The notes under the pieces are model-generated. The model did no database searches. It saw only the letters and a program-made list of their open reading frames with translations, and was not told the origin of the DNA. A DNA stretch of 64,000 nt from Halalkalibacter oceani (GTDB lineage: Bacteria > Bacillota > Bacilli > Bacillales > Bacillaceae_D): assembly GCF_023715605.1 (NCBI RefSeq), contig NZ_JAMBOL010000002.1, positions 124,001 to 188,000 on the forward strand, in the 5' to 3' direction. The position numbers and the translations under genes were made by a program. Position 1 is the first letter of the stretch. Each line of letters starts with the position of its first letter. Below are positions 33,920 to 43,650 of the stretch, piece after piece.

Positions 33920-36688
33920 ATGGATTATAAAGAAACGCTGTTAATGCCGCAAACTGATTTTCCGATGAGGGGAAATCTTCCGAACCGGGAACCGGAACGA
34001 CAAGCAAAATGGAGTGAAAGTGATATTTATCAAAAGGTGCAGCAACGTACCGAAGGACGTCCGTTATTTGTTTTGCATGATGGACCTCCATACGCAAATG
34101 GCGATATTCATATGGGACATGCGCTAAATAAAATTTTAAAGGATTTTATCGTCCGCTATAAATCAATGAGCGGCTACCACGCGCCGTATGTGCCGGGCTG
34201 GGATACGCACGGACTACCGATTGAAACGGCATTGACGAAGAGCGGAAAGGTGAACCGCAAGGCGATGAGCGTCGCTGAATTCCGCAAGCTGTGCGAAGAA
34301 TACGCGAAAAAGCAAATTGAGCGCCAGCGCGAGCAGTTTATGCGTTTAGGAGTGCGCGGTGACTGGTGGAATCCGTACGTGACGCTTGAGAAGGAATACG
34401 AAGCCCAGCAGATCAAGGTGTTTGGTGAAATGGCGAAAAAAGGCTATATTTACAAAGGCAAAAAGCCGGTTTATTGGTCTCCTTCGTCGGAATCTGCTCT
34501 TGCTGAAGCTGAAATTGAATACCACGACAAACGTTCTCCTTCGATTTATGTGGCGTTTCAGGTGAAGGAAGGAAATGATGTCCTTGAAGGTGATGAAGCA
34601 ATCGTCATCTGGACGACGACGCCTTGGACGATTCCGGCAAACTTGGGGATTTCCGTCCATCCAGATCTTGATTACAACGTTGTGAAGGTTGCTGACAAGA
34701 AATATGTTGTCGCTGCCGGACTGCTTGAGTCGCTTGAAAAAGAATTGGAATGGGAACAGGTCGACGTGCTGAAGACGTTTAAAGGAAAGGAGCTTGAATA
34801 CGTCAAAGCCGAGCATCCGCTTTACGGACGCGATTCGCTTGTCATGTGCGGCGACCATGTCACGCTTGATGCCGGTACGGGCTGTGTTCATACCGCTCCC
34901 GGACACGGGGAGGAGGACTATCTTGTCGGTCAGAAATATGGTCTTGATGTACTCTGCCCTGTCGATGACAAAGGGAATATGACGGACGAAGCGCCGGGCT
35001 TTGAAGGTCTGTTCTACGATCAAGCGAACAAGCCGATTACCGAAAAGCTGGATGAGATCGGCGCTTTGCTGAAGCTGACGTTCATCACGCACTCGTACGC
35101 TCATGACTGGCGGACGAAAAAGCCGGTTATTTACCGGGCGACGGCGCAATGGTTTGCTTCGATCGAGCAATTTCGTCCCGAGCTGCTTAAAGCGATCGAG
35201 GAAGTCGAATGGCTGCCGAAATGGGGAGAAACCCGTCTGTACAATATGGTGCGCGACCGCGGGGACTGGTGTATTTCAAGACAGAGGGCGTGGGGTGTGC
35301 CGATTCCGGTCTTTTACGGAGAAGATGGCGAGCCGATCATTACAGACGAGACGATTGACCATGTTTCCGCCTTGTTCCGCGAGCATGGATCAAATATTTG
35401 GTTCGAATGGGAAACGGAGCAGCTTCTTCCGGAAGGCTTTACGTCACCACATAGCCCGAATGGCAGCTTTACGAGAGAAATGGACATTATGGACGTCTGG
35501 TTTGACTCCGGCTCTTCGCATCAGGCGGTGTTAGAGGAACGGGCCGACCTCGTCCGTCCGGCTGACCTCTATTTGGAAGGCTCGGATCAGTATCGCGGCT
35601 GGTTCAACTCTTCGTTGTCGACAAGCGTTGCCGTTACAGGGAAAGCGCCGTATAAAGGGGTGTTGAGTCACGGCTTCGCGCTTGACGGTGAAGGGCGGAA
35701 GATGAGTAAATCAATCGGAAATGTCGTCGTGCCGAACGATGTGATGAAGCAGCTTGGAGCCGATATTTTGCGCCTCTGGGTTGCGTCAGTTGATTATCAG
35801 GCCGATGTTCGTGTTTCGGATAAGATTTTAAAGCAGGTCTCCGAAACCTACCGGAAAATCCGCAATACGTTCCGCTTCTTGCTTGGAAATCTGCATGATT
35901 TTGATCCGGCGGTGAACCGCGTGGCGACGGAGGAACTCGGTGAGGCTGATTTGTTTATGCTCGTCAAGCTTAACGAAGTCGTTGAAAAAGCGAAGCAGGG
36001 CTATGAGCATTATCAGTTTTCGACTGTGTACCATACGATCCACAATTTCTGTACGATTGAATTAAGCTCCTTCTACATGGATATGGCGAAGGATACGCTC
36101 TATATTGAGCATGCCAATCATCCCGCCCGCCGAGCAATTCAAACGGTGATGTATGACGTGCTTGTCGCGTTAACGAAATTAGTATCGCCGATTTTGTCTC
36201 ACACAGCCGATGAGGTGTGGGAGCATATTCCGGGTGTGAGCGAGGAAAGTGTGCAGCTAACGGATATGCCTGAGGCAAAAACGTTTACTGATGTGGAAGC
36301 GTTGCTGGCAAAATGGAACCATTTCATGTCTGTCCGCGACGATGTGTTAAAAGCATTGGAGCAGGCCAGAAACGAGAAGAAAATCGGGAAATCGCTGACA
36401 GCGGCGATTACGATTTATGCAAGCGGCGCCGTCCGTCAGCTGCTCAGCTCAATCCCGTCGTTGGAAAAGCTGTTTATCGTCTCTGCGGTTAAGCTGGCGG
36501 GTGAAGCGAGCGAAGCGCCGGGTGAAGCAGCGGTGTTTGAAGATTTGGCGATTGTCGTTCAGCAGGCGGAAGGGGAAACATGCGAGCGCTGCTGGGTCGT
36601 ATCAACGACCGTCGGCTCCAACAGCGAGCATCCTACTTTATGTTCGTCATGTGCCGAAACGGTGTCAACGTATTATCAAAACGTCTAA
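33920..36688 (+). CDS. ileS: isoleucyl-tRNA synthetase
   Basis: A 922-residue class I aminoacyl-tRNA synthetase, bacterial type 1. HIGH-type motif HMGH is at 64-67 and KMSKS at 594-598. The inserted CP1 editing domain includes [13 protein letters not shown], and the catalytic [10 protein letters not shown] is present. The C-terminal zinc ribbon is CERCW...CSSCAE. ATG 33920 follows AGGAGGAAAG. Expression is controlled by the T-box just upstream. It lies between divIVA and ylyA-lspA as in B. subtilis. Confidence 0.97.
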   Translation: MDYKETLLMPQTDFPMRGNLPNREPERQAKWSESDIYQKVQQRTEGRPLFVLHDGPPYANGDIHMGHALNKILKDFIVRYKSMSGYHAPYVPGWDTHGLPIETALTKSGKVNRKAMSVAEFRKLCEEYAKKQIERQREQFMRLGVRGDWWNPYVTLEKEYEAQQIKVFGEMAKKGYIYKGKKPVYWSPSSESALAEAEIEYHDKRSPSIYVAFQVKEGNDVLEGDEAIVIWTTTPWTIPANLGISVHPDLDYNVVKVADKKYVVAAGLLESLEKELEWEQVDVLKTFKGKELEYVKAEHPLYGRDSLVMCGDHVTLDAGTGCVHTAPGHGEEDYLVGQKYGLDVLCPVDDKGNMTDEAPGFEGLFYDQANKPITEKLDEIGALLKLTFITHSYAHDWRTKKPVIYRATAQWFASIEQFRPELLKAIEEVEWLPKWGETRLYNMVRDRGDWCISRQRAWGVPIPVFYGEDGEPIITDETIDHVSALFREHGSNIWFEWETEQLLPEGFTSPHSPNGSFTREMDIMDVWFDSGSSHQAVLEERADLVRPADLYLEGSDQYRGWFNSSLSTSVAVTGKAPYKGVLSHGFALDGEGRKMSKSIGNVVVPNDVMKQLGADILRLWVASVDYQADVRVSDKILKQVSETYRKIRNTFRFLLGNLHDFDPAVNRVATEELGEADLFMLVKLNEVVEKAKQGYEHYQFSTVYHTIHNFCTIELSSFYMDMAKDTLYIEHANHPARRAIQTVMYDVLVALTKLVSPILSHTADEVWEHIPGVSEESVQLTDMPEAKTFTDVEALLAKWNHFMSVRDDVLKALEQARNEKKIGKSLTAAITIYASGAVRQLLSSIPSLEKLFIVSAVKLAGEASEAPGEAAVFEDLAIVVQQAEGETCERCWVVSTTVGSNSEHPTLCSSCAETVSTYYQNV

Positions 36689-36714
36689 TAAGAAAGGCGA
36701 TGATCGCCTGGATG

Positions 36715-36760
36715 GAGCTGGAGTAGAAGGTAAAAAACAACCTTTTGCCCCGGCTCTTTT
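36715..36760 (+). terminator. rho-independent terminator of ileS
   Basis: Arms 36715-36731 and 36740-36756 pair at 16 of 17 positions (with G-U pairs), then TTTT. The 3' side includes CAACCTTTTG (36738-36747), the core shared with other terminators here. Confidence 0.85.
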
Positions 36761-36851
36761 CTTAACGACTATTTGCTTGATTGTTGGTCACACTAAAAAA
36801 GAACATTCGCTCGTTGGATGTTCATGCCGATCTAAAGGGAGAGAGACAGCA

Positions 36852-37502
36852 GTGACAGATTACCGACAAATGAAACAGCAGCTAGTCGCGCGTAAAGCGG
36901 AACTTGAAAAAATCATTAAGCAGGAGTTTGGTGATGAAACACACCAGGCGTTATCCGATCTGACAGGCGAGCTTTCGCAATATGATAACCATCCAGCTGA
37001 TGCGGCAACGGACTTATATGAGCGGGAAAAGGATTATGCTTTGCTTGAGCATGCCGAGCGCGAGCATGAAGAAGTGGAGCATGCTTTGCGGAAGTTTACC
37101 GATGGCACATACGGCATTTGTGAAGCGACCGGTCAGACGATTCCGCTCGAGCGCCTCAAGGCAAATCCGACTGCGCGGACCATTGTCGCCGCCGCCTCAC
37201 AGGAAAATCGCGGACGTCCAGCCGAAGAGGATGTGCTAAAAGGGTTTTCTGCTTATCAATTTGACGGGCGCGACGACGAGACCGAATTTGATGCGGAAGA
37301 TGCCTACCAAGCGGTTGCGCGCTTTAATGACAACTCGATGACCTATGAGGATGCCTCGCTTGATGAGGAGGATGAATCAATCGGTTATGTCGAAGAAATC
37401 GAAGGATTTTTATCGACTGGAATTGAGGGTTATACCGGAAGTGATAAGGTTGATGTCCAGCACAATGTTCATTTAAATCATTACGTCAATGGCGACAAAT
37501 GA
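36852..37502 (+). CDS. ylyA: DksA/TraR-like regulator YlyA, zinc finger degenerate
   Basis: A 216-residue protein. The first 75 residues form a coiled-coil hairpin like DksA (MTDYRQMKQQLVARKAELEK...YDNHPADAATDLYEREKDYALLEHAE). The TraR-type region follows as DGTYGICEATGQTIPLERLKANPTA, but only one of the usual four zinc-binding cysteines remains. The C-terminal half is acidic and of YteA/YlyA type. In B. subtilis YlyA binds RNA polymerase and tunes sigma-G-dependent genes. GTG 36852 follows AAAGGGA. Reading upstream in frame would run into ileS and the terminator, so it was rejected. Position ileS-ylyA-lspA matches B. subtilis. Confidence 0.8.
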   Translation: MTDYRQMKQQLVARKAELEKIIKQEFGDETHQALSDLTGELSQYDNHPADAATDLYEREKDYALLEHAEREHEEVEHALRKFTDGTYGICEATGQTIPLERLKANPTARTIVAAASQENRGRPAEEDVLKGFSAYQFDGRDDETEFDAEDAYQAVARFNDNSMTYEDASLDEEDESIGYVEEIEGFLSTGIEGYTGSDKVDVQHNVHLNHYVNGDK

Positions 37503-37504
37503 AG

Positions 37505-37555
37505 GGAGAGCGGGGCTGGGACGCTGAGTGTGTCAGCCCCTGCTCTCCGTTTTTT
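37505..37555 (+). terminator. rho-independent terminator of ylyA
   Basis: GGAGAGCGGGGCTG (37505-37518) pairs with 37534-37548 with one bulge, followed by T6. Confidence 0.88.
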
Positions 37556-37608
37556 AAGGATGAGGGCGAAGCGTCGGCTTCTTAAGCGTTTTGGTTCCAA
37601 CCTTTTTG

Positions 37609-37617
37609 TGCTATAAT
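37609..37617 (+). promoter_or_regulatory. candidate extended -10 promoter for lspA-rluD
   Basis: TGCTATAAT is a perfect extended -10 with TATAAT at 37612-37617. The -35 is weak (TTTTGG at 37589-37594, 17-bp spacing). Confidence 0.55.
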
Positions 37618-37654
37618 GCTATAGTGTGGAAAGATAGGGACAGGAGGACCAGCT

Positions 37655-38122
37655 TTGAAATATTACCTTTTAGCAGTCGCGATTATACTGATTGATCAAC
37701 TGACAAAATGGGTAGTTGATACACAGATGGAAATTGGGGAACGGTTGACGATTATTGAAAATGTTCTTTATTTTACGTCGCACCGCAATACAGGTGCTGC
37801 TTTTGGAATTTTGCAGGGCCAGATGTGGTTTTTTTATATTATTACAACCGTAGTCATCATCGGAATTATTTATTACATGCAAAAGGAAGCGAAAAACAGC
37901 CGTTTGTTCGGGACAGCTTTAGGGCTTATTCTTGGCGGAGCGATTGGCAATTTTATTGACCGTCTCTTTCGCGGAGAAGTCGTTGACTTTGTCGATACAT
38001 ATATATTCGGTTATGATTTTGCGATATTTAATGTCGCCGATGCGTCGTTATGTATCGGTGTAGGGCTGTTGTTTATTAAGATGATCGGTGATGAGCGCCG
38101 CGAGAAGAAGGAGAAAAAGTAA
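37655..38122 (+). CDS. lspA: lipoprotein signal peptidase (signal peptidase II)
   Basis: A 155-residue integral membrane aspartyl protease with four helices that removes signal peptides from diacylglyceryl-prolipoproteins. Conserved boxes are [37 protein letters not shown] (first catalytic Asp) and [16 protein letters not shown] (second catalytic Asp). TTG 37655 follows CAGGAGGA. Its stop overlaps the rluD ATG by one base. Confidence 0.96.
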   Translation: MKYYLLAVAIILIDQLTKWVVDTQMEIGERLTIIENVLYFTSHRNTGAAFGILQGQMWFFYIITTVVIIGIIYYMQKEAKNSRLFGTALGLILGGAIGNFIDRLFRGEVVDFVDTYIFGYDFAIFNVADASLCIGVGLLFIKMIGDERREKKEKK

Positions 38123-39033
38123 TGGAAGTTTACAATTGGACAGTGACGGCCGAACAGGAGGCAGAACGGATTGACAAGCTGCTGACGTCGTTTGAGGGGT
38201 GGTCACGTTCCCAAGTACAGCAATGGATTAAAGAGGGCGCCGTAACGATCAATGAGCAAGCTGTAAAAAGCAATTATAAAGTGGCGGAGGGTGATCAGAT
38301 CACGTTAACCGTTCCTGAACCCGAGCCGTTGGAAATAAAGGCAGAAAACATTCCGCTCGATATTGTGTTTGAGGATGAAGATGTGATTGTGGTCAATAAG
38401 CCCCGCGGGATGGTCGTCCATCCGGCACCTGGGCATTATTCACACACGCTTGTGAATGCGCTGATGTATCATTGTAAGGATTTGTCGGGGATCAACGGGG
38501 TGATTCGCCCGGGGATCGTTCACCGGATTGACAAGGATACGTCAGGCTTGCTGATGGTCGCCAAAAACGACCGCGCTCATGAATCGTTAGTCTCGCAGTT
38601 GAAGGCGAAAACGACGAAACGTCTTTACAAAGCGATCGTCCACGGGGTGATTCCTCATCAGCACGGCACGATTGATGCGCCGATCGGACGCGATAAAAAA
38701 GACCGCCAAAGCATGGCGGTGACCGATGAAAACAGCCGTGAAGCCGTTACTCATTTTACCGTGTTGGAATGCTTCGCCAATCACACTTATGTGCAGTGTG
38801 AGCTGGAAACAGGGCGGACGCATCAAATTCGCGTTCATATGAAATATATCGGCTTTCCACTGGTCGGCGATCCGAAATACGGACCGAAGAAGAAAACGGT
38901 CGATATTGAAGGGCAAGCTCTTCACGCTGCCGTTCTTGGCTTCGTCCATCCCCGGACAGGAGAGGAGCTGGAGTTTGAAGCGCCTATTCCAGCGGAAATG
39001 GAAGAAGTACTCCGCTATTTACGCTCGATGTAA
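38122..39033 (+). CDS. rluD: RluD-family 23S rRNA pseudouridine synthase (YlyB)
   Basis: A 303-residue enzyme with an N-terminal S4 domain (RIDKLLTSFEGWSRSQVQQWIKEGAVTIN, residues about 15-45) and the RluA/RluD catalytic core. The catalytic Asp 137 lies in HRIDKDTSGLL, followed by AIVHGVI and LETGRTHQIRVHMKYIGFPLVGDPKYG. It isomerises uridines in 23S rRNA, probably in helix 69. It is directly fused in translation to lspA, and the pyr promoter starts 14 bp after its stop. Confidence 0.93.
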   Translation: MEVYNWTVTAEQEAERIDKLLTSFEGWSRSQVQQWIKEGAVTINEQAVKSNYKVAEGDQITLTVPEPEPLEIKAENIPLDIVFEDEDVIVVNKPRGMVVHPAPGHYSHTLVNALMYHCKDLSGINGVIRPGIVHRIDKDTSGLLMVAKNDRAHESLVSQLKAKTTKRLYKAIVHGVIPHQHGTIDAPIGRDKKDRQSMAVTDENSREAVTHFTVLECFANHTYVQCELETGRTHQIRVHMKYIGFPLVGDPKYGPKKKTVDIEGQALHAAVLGFVHPRTGEELEFEAPIPAEMEEVLRYLRSM

Positions 39034-39046
39034 GCAGAAAAAATGA

Positions 39047-39075
39047 TTGACATCACGAAAGAGATCGTGCATACT
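39047..39075 (+). promoter_or_regulatory. sigma-A promoter of the pyr operon
   Basis: TTGACA (39047-39052) and CATACT (39070-39075) at 17 bp. The spacer contains an inverted repeat CACGA-N6-TCGTG (39054-39069) between the two elements. Confidence 0.75.
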
Positions 39076-39091
39076 GAACAAGAACTAAATG

Positions 39092-39125
39092 TCCTTTAAC
39101 TACAGTCCCGTGAGGCTGAGAAGGA
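39092..39125 (+). promoter_or_regulatory. PyrR-binding anti-antiterminator, leader 1 (before pyrR)
   Basis: AGTCCCGTGAGGCT (39104-39117) matches the PyrR binding consensus ARUCCNGNGAGGYU. It is enclosed by a lower stem CCTT/AAGG with the conserved AAGG box. With UMP/UTP bound, PyrR stabilises this fold and the terminator at 39161-39194 forms. Confidence 0.9.
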
Positions 39126-39160
39126 AACGAACGTACAGGTAGTATATGTAACGTACATTC

Positions 39161-39194
39161 ACCTCTCATGTCTTTTGGACATGAGAGGTTTTTT
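39161..39194 (+). terminator. pyr attenuator 1 terminator
   Basis: A perfect 12-bp stem (39161-39172 and 39178-39189) with a 5-base loop and T6, directly after PyrR site 1 and before pyrR. Confidence 0.92.
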
Positions 39195-39212
39195 CGTTTC
39201 TGATACAGGTAG

Positions 39213-39767
<555 letters not shown>

Positions 39768-39786
39768 CTACTACTCATTATAATGT

Positions 39787-39819
39787 TCTCTTTAACTCAG
39801 TCCTGTGAGGCTGACAAGA
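39787..39819 (+). promoter_or_regulatory. PyrR-binding anti-antiterminator, leader 2 (pyrR-pyrP)
   Basis: AGTCCTGTGAGGCT (39799-39812) fits the PyrR consensus. The lower stem is CTCTT/AAGAG, different in sequence from leaders 1 and 3 but still paired. Confidence 0.9.
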
Positions 39820-39861
39820 GTGCTTTCCCTGGTCTTACTGTGCCTTAATGAAGACCGCGAA

Positions 39862-39894
39862 ACCCTCTCTGTCAGCCGCAGAGAGGGTTTTTTT
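39862..39894 (+). terminator. pyr attenuator 2 terminator
   Basis: ACCCTCTCTG (39862-39871) and CAGAGAGGGT (39879-39888) with a 7-base loop and T7, between pyrR and pyrP. Confidence 0.92.
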
Positions 39895-39927
39895 GAGAAG
39901 AAGAGAGAAAAAGCAGGGGGAAGGAAC

Positions 39928-41235
39928 ATGAAAAATCCAGAAAAAATAGGAATCCGTGATATACCGAGATTGGATAAATGGTTTATTTTAAGCTTTCAGC
40001 ACTTATGCGCGATGTTTGGCGCGACGATTCTTGTGCCGTTTCTCGTTGACTTGAGTCCGTCGGTTGCCTTGCTTTCAAGCGGACTCGGCACACTTGCTTA
40101 TCTGTTCATTACGAAGGGACAAATTCCGGCTTATCTCGGATCATCCTTTGCTTTTATTGCTCCGATCCTCTCGGCCACAGCGCTCGGAGGTCCTGAAGGA
40201 GCGATGATCGGAAGCTTCTTTGCCGGTTTGGTCTACGGGATCGTCGCGCTTTTGATTAAGCAAAGCGGCGTCAAATGGATCCTGCAAATTTTACCGCCGA
40301 TCGTCGTCGGACCAGTTATTATTGTGATCGGGCTCGGCCTTGCGCCGACGGCGATTGATATGGCGATGAACGTCGACGGAGCCTACAGCTCGCTCCATTT
40401 CACAGTCGCCTTGATCACGCTGGCGATTACCGTGATCGCTTCGATGTTTTTTAAAGGCTTCTTCGGACTAGTGCCGATTATGTTTGGAATTATCGGCGGT
40501 TATGTGACAGCCTACTTCGTCGGGATTGTCGACCTGACGCCGATTGGCGAGGCGAGCTGGCTGGCGGCTCCGGCCGTTATCATCCCGTTTGTGACGTATG
40601 CTCCTGAATTCAACTGGAAAATCGTGGCGATTATCGCGCCGATTGCCGTTGTAACAATCGCCGAGCATATTGGCGACCAAATGGTTCTGAGCAAGGTCGT
40701 CGGGAAAAACTTTATCGAAAAGCCGGGTCTGCACCGTTCGATTTTGGGCGATGGCGTGGCGACGATGATCGCGTCCCTAATCGGCGGTCCGCCAAATACG
40801 ACCTATGGTGAAAATATCGGCGTGCTGGCGATTACCCGGGTGTTTAGTGTGTTCGTTATCGCCGGCGCCGCGGTAATGGCGATCTGCTTTGCCTTTATCG
40901 GGAAAATATCGGCGATTATTTCTACGATTCCGGCGGCGGTAATGGGCGGTGTTTCGATCCTGCTTTTCGGAGTAATCGCTTCGTCCGGCTTGCGGATGCT
41001 GATTGATAATCAGATTGATCTTGGAGCGAAGCGGAATTTGATTATTTCTTCCGTGATCCTCGTCCTTGGAGTTGGCGGAGCGTTTATCCAGGTTTCTGAG
41101 GATATGCAAATTCCGGGCATGGCGCTGGCGACACTTGTCGGGATCGTCCTGCATCTAGTGCTGCCGGATAAAGCGGCAAGCTACAGCAAAAAGCCGATGT
41201 TCCAGGAAGAAGAGGAAAATGAGGAAGTCGCCTAA
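39928..41235 (+). CDS. pyrP: uracil permease
   Basis: A 435-residue nucleobase transporter of the NCS2/UraA family with 12-14 membrane helices, importing uracil with protons. Visible signatures are FQHLCAMFGATILVPFL, the substrate-binding segments AYLGSSFAFIAP and AEHIGDQMVLSKVVG, and GGPPNTTYGENIGVLAITRV. The tail is acidic (EEEENEEVA). ATG 39928 follows GGGGGAAGGA; in-frame codons further upstream lie in attenuator 2 and were rejected. Confidence 0.96.
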   Translation: MKNPEKIGIRDIPRLDKWFILSFQHLCAMFGATILVPFLVDLSPSVALLSSGLGTLAYLFITKGQIPAYLGSSFAFIAPILSATALGGPEGAMIGSFFAGLVYGIVALLIKQSGVKWILQILPPIVVGPVIIVIGLGLAPTAIDMAMNVDGAYSSLHFTVALITLAITVIASMFFKGFFGLVPIMFGIIGGYVTAYFVGIVDLTPIGEASWLAAPAVIIPFVTYAPEFNWKIVAIIAPIAVVTIAEHIGDQMVLSKVVGKNFIEKPGLHRSILGDGVATMIASLIGGPPNTTYGENIGVLAITRVFSVFVIAGAAVMAICFAFIGKISAIISTIPAAVMGGVSILLFGVIASSGLRMLIDNQIDLGAKRNLIISSVILVLGVGGAFIQVSEDMQIPGMALATLVGIVLHLVLPDKAASYSKKPMFQEEEENEEVA

Positions 41236-41250
41236 AGCATATATATAAGC

Positions 41251-41283
41251 CCCTTTAATGTGGTTCAGAGAGACCTCAAAGGG
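41251..41283 (+). promoter_or_regulatory. PyrR-binding anti-antiterminator, leader 3 (pyrP-pyrB), covariant variant
   Basis: GGTTCAGAGAGACC (41262-41275) departs from the consensus AGTCCNGNGAGGCT, but the changes are paired. The A-U pair is replaced by G-C and an inner C-G by U-A, with the NGNGA loop kept (AGAGA). The lower stem CCCTTT/AAAGGG retains the AAGG box. It is located exactly where the third site of B. subtilis lies. Confidence 0.8.
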
Positions 41284-41323
41284 TGCTTGAAGCGGAAGCG
41301 GCCACGGCTGCCTGCTTCGGGCT

Positions 41324-41351
41324 ACCCTGAGAGATCGCTCTCAGGGTTTTT
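41324..41351 (+). terminator. pyr attenuator 3 terminator
   Basis: ACCCTGAGAG (41324-41333) and CTCTCAGGGT (41338-41347) with a 4-base ATCG loop and five Ts, between pyrP and pyrB. Confidence 0.88.
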
Positions 41352-41360
41352 AACATTATG

Positions 41361-41386
41361 GCAAAAGGTTGTCTTCCCTCTTGCCA
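41361..41386 (+). other. extra hairpin between attenuator 3 and pyrB
   Basis: GGCAAAAGG pairs with CCCTCTTGCC apart from one mismatch around a short loop. It contains CAAAAGGTTG (41362-41371), the recurrent core. There is no T-run; the role is unknown. Confidence 0.4.
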
Positions 41387-41433
41387 CTGCACTCCCTCGC
41401 AAAACAATAAAAAAATCAAGGAGGCTGATGTCG

Positions 41434-42348
41434 ATGATCACCGTGAAAATGAATGAGCCGCAGCTGCGTCAGGAATTGCTGTCACTTGATCTTCTCCCGG
41501 TTAGCGAAATTACAACATTGCTGGAGGAAGCCGAGACCTTTTCCTATGGAAAGTCATGGCGCGGAGAAACGGAGCAGTTTGTCGCAAACTTGTTTTTTGA
41601 ACCGAGTACGCGGACCCGTTACAGCTTTGAGGTCGCTGAGAAGAAGCTCGGTCTGGAGGTGCTTTCCTTCGACGCCAAGCATTCAAGCGTGCAAAAAGGC
41701 GAGACATTGCTCGACACTGTCAAAACATTTGAAGCGATCGGTGTTGAGGCCGTGGTGATACGCCATCCGGAAAATGAATATTACCATGACTTGCGCGAGC
41801 ACGTATCGATTCCGATCATTAATGCCGGCGACGGCAGCGGGCATCATCCAACGCAGTCATTGCTTGATTTACTGACGATTCAGCAGGAGTTTGGCCAGTT
41901 TGCCGGCCTGACAGTCGTCATTGCCGGGGATTTGCGCCATAGCCGGGTCGCGCGTTCAAATGCGCGGGCATTAAAGCGGCTTGGCGCCGACGTCCGCATC
42001 GCCGGACCTGCGGAATGGATGGCAGGCTTTACGGATGAGTATGACCATCTTCCGTTTGATGAAGCGCTCGGGCAGGCCGATGTGATGATGCTCTTGCGGA
42101 TTCAGCATGAACGCCATGGCGGCGGGATGCGCTGGTCGAAGGAGGAGTATCACAGACAGTACGGGTTGACGCTTGAGCGGGAGACAAGGATGAAAAAGGA
42201 AGCGATCATTCTGCATCCCGGTCCGGTCAACCGCGATGTTGAACTGGCGAGTGAGCTTGTCGAAGCAAAGCGTTCGCGGATTTTTAAACAGATGAAAAAT
42301 GGAGTCGCTGTTCGCCAGGCTGTATTGAAGCGGGCGCTGACACGTTAA
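41434..42348 (+). CDS. pyrB: aspartate carbamoyltransferase catalytic subunit
   Basis: A 304-residue enzyme condensing carbamoyl phosphate and aspartate, the committed step of pyrimidine synthesis. The carbamoyl-phosphate loop [20 protein letters not shown] is at about residues 47-66, then [12 protein letters not shown] and [12 protein letters not shown]. The C-terminal aspartate domain holds LLRIQHERH and [11 protein letters not shown]. No regulatory PyrI subunit is present, as usual in bacilli. ATG 41434 is 9 bp after AAGGAGG; ATG 41428 is too close. Length equals B. subtilis PyrB. Confidence 0.96.
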   Translation: MITVKMNEPQLRQELLSLDLLPVSEITTLLEEAETFSYGKSWRGETEQFVANLFFEPSTRTRYSFEVAEKKLGLEVLSFDAKHSSVQKGETLLDTVKTFEAIGVEAVVIRHPENEYYHDLREHVSIPIINAGDGSGHHPTQSLLDLLTIQQEFGQFAGLTVVIAGDLRHSRVARSNARALKRLGADVRIAGPAEWMAGFTDEYDHLPFDEALGQADVMMLLRIQHERHGGGMRWSKEEYHRQYGLTLERETRMKKEAIILHPGPVNRDVELASELVEAKRSRIFKQMKNGVAVRQAVLKRALTR

Positions 42349-42372
42349 CCTAATTTAAGAGGAGGAAATGAA

Positions 42373-43650
42373 ATGACAATTCAATTAAAAGGCGGTTTCG
42401 TATTACAGCAGGACGGTTCATTAAAGCAGCAGGATGTTTTTATTTCAGAAGGACGGACGTATTTTCAAAAGCCGGGTGAGCCGCAGGAAGTGATTGATGT
42501 CGAAGGTCAGCTTGTCGCACCGGGTCTGGTCGATGTGCATGTTCATTTGCGCGAGCCGGGTGGAGAGGCGAAGGAAACGATTGCCACCGGTTCAAAGGCG
42601 GCAGCGGCGGGCGGCTTTACGACGATTTGTGCGATGCCAAATACACGCCCTGTCCCGGATAATGCGGAAACGCTTAGTCACATCCGCAAGAAGATGGAAG
42701 AAACGGGCTATGTCCGCGTCCTTCCGTATGCGTCGATCACGATCAGACAGCTTGGTCAGGAGCTGACTGATTTTGCCGCTTTGAAGGAAGCCGGGGCGTT
42801 CGCCTTCACCGATGACGGTGTAGGCATTCAATCGGCCGATCAAATGCTGCAGGCGATGACACGCGCGGCCGAGCTTGACATGGCAATCGTCGCCCATTGT
42901 GAAGAGGATACGCTGATCCACGGCGGTTATGTTCATGATGGCAACTATGCCGCCAAGCATAACTTGAAAGGAATCCCGTCGATTTGTGAATCTGTACATA
43001 TTGCCCGTGATGTCCTGCTCGCTGAAGCGACGGGCGCCCATTATCACGTCTGCCATATTAGCACGAAGGAAAGCGTCCGCGTTGTGCGCGATGCGAAGCG
43101 CGCCGGCATTCGCGTCACGGCGGAAGTATCACCGCATCACCTCCTGCTGTGCGAGGATGATATTCCAGGCCTGGATCCGAATTTTAAAATGAATCCGCCA
43201 CTCCGTTCGAAAGAGGACCAGGAAGCGCTGTGGGAAGGGTTGTTTGACGGAACGATTGATTTCATTGCGACCGACCATGCGCCTCATCGCGAGGAAGAAA
43301 AAGCAGCCGGAATGGAACGGGCACCGCTTGGCATTGTCGGCTCGGAAACCGCCTTTCCGCTCTTGTATACCCACATGGTGAAAAGCGGAAAAGCGACGCT
43401 GAAGCAGCTGGTTGACTGGCTGACGGTGAAACCGGCCGAAGCATTTTCCTTGCCTGCCGCGGTTTTGACAGAGGGCGGCGTTGCCGACGTAACGGTGATT
43501 GATCTAACGACTGAAAAAGCGATTGATAAGGAAGCGTTTTTCTCAAAAGGAAAAAACACGCCGTTTGATGGCTGGGTGTGCCAAGGCTGGCCGCTTTATA
43601 CATTTGTTGACGGGAAGCTTGTCTTTCATAAGGAAGAGGTGAAAGCATGA
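42373..43650 (+). CDS. pyrC: dihydroorotase
   Basis: A 425-residue class I zinc amidohydrolase cyclising carbamoyl-aspartate to dihydroorotate. Metal ligands lie in [11 protein letters not shown] (about 54-64), AHCEE, and HVCHIST. The catalytic Asp lies in [14 protein letters not shown] (about 296-309). ATG 42373 follows GAGGAGG. It overlaps pyrAA by 4 bp (ATGA), showing translational coupling. Confidence 0.96.
   Translation: MTIQLKGGFVLQQDGSLKQQDVFISEGRTYFQKPGEPQEVIDVEGQLVAPGLVDVHVHLREPGGEAKETIATGSKAAAAGGFTTICAMPNTRPVPDNAETLSHIRKKMEETGYVRVLPYASITIRQLGQELTDFAALKEAGAFAFTDDGVGIQSADQMLQAMTRAAELDMAIVAHCEEDTLIHGGYVHDGNYAAKHNLKGIPSICESVHIARDVLLAEATGAHYHVCHISTKESVRVVRDAKRAGIRVTAEVSPHHLLLCEDDIPGLDPNFKMNPPLRSKEDQEALWEGLFDGTIDFIATDHAPHREEEKAAGMERAPLGIVGSETAFPLLYTHMVKSGKATLKQLVDWLTVKPAEAFSLPAAVLTEGGVADVTVIDLTTEKAIDKEAFFSKGKNTPFDGWVCQGWPLYTFVDGKLVFHKEEVKA

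Noticed and set aside
34346-35170. 274-codon open frame on the minus strand inside ileS
   Set aside because: It lies fully antisense to a well-supported ileS, shows no recognisable domain and arises from ileS codon bias.
36417-36851. In-frame upstream extension of ylyA into ileS
   Set aside because: It crosses the ileS terminator and overlaps ileS out of frame; GTG 36852 has a ribosome binding site and gives the family N-terminus.
39805-39927. In-frame upstream extension of pyrP
   Set aside because: It would translate attenuator 2; the ATG at 39928 has a strong ribosome binding site and gives a normal UraA-type N-terminus.
41260-41433. In-frame upstream extension of pyrB
   Set aside because: It would translate PyrR site 3 and its terminator; the start at 41434 gives the standard 304-residue enzyme.
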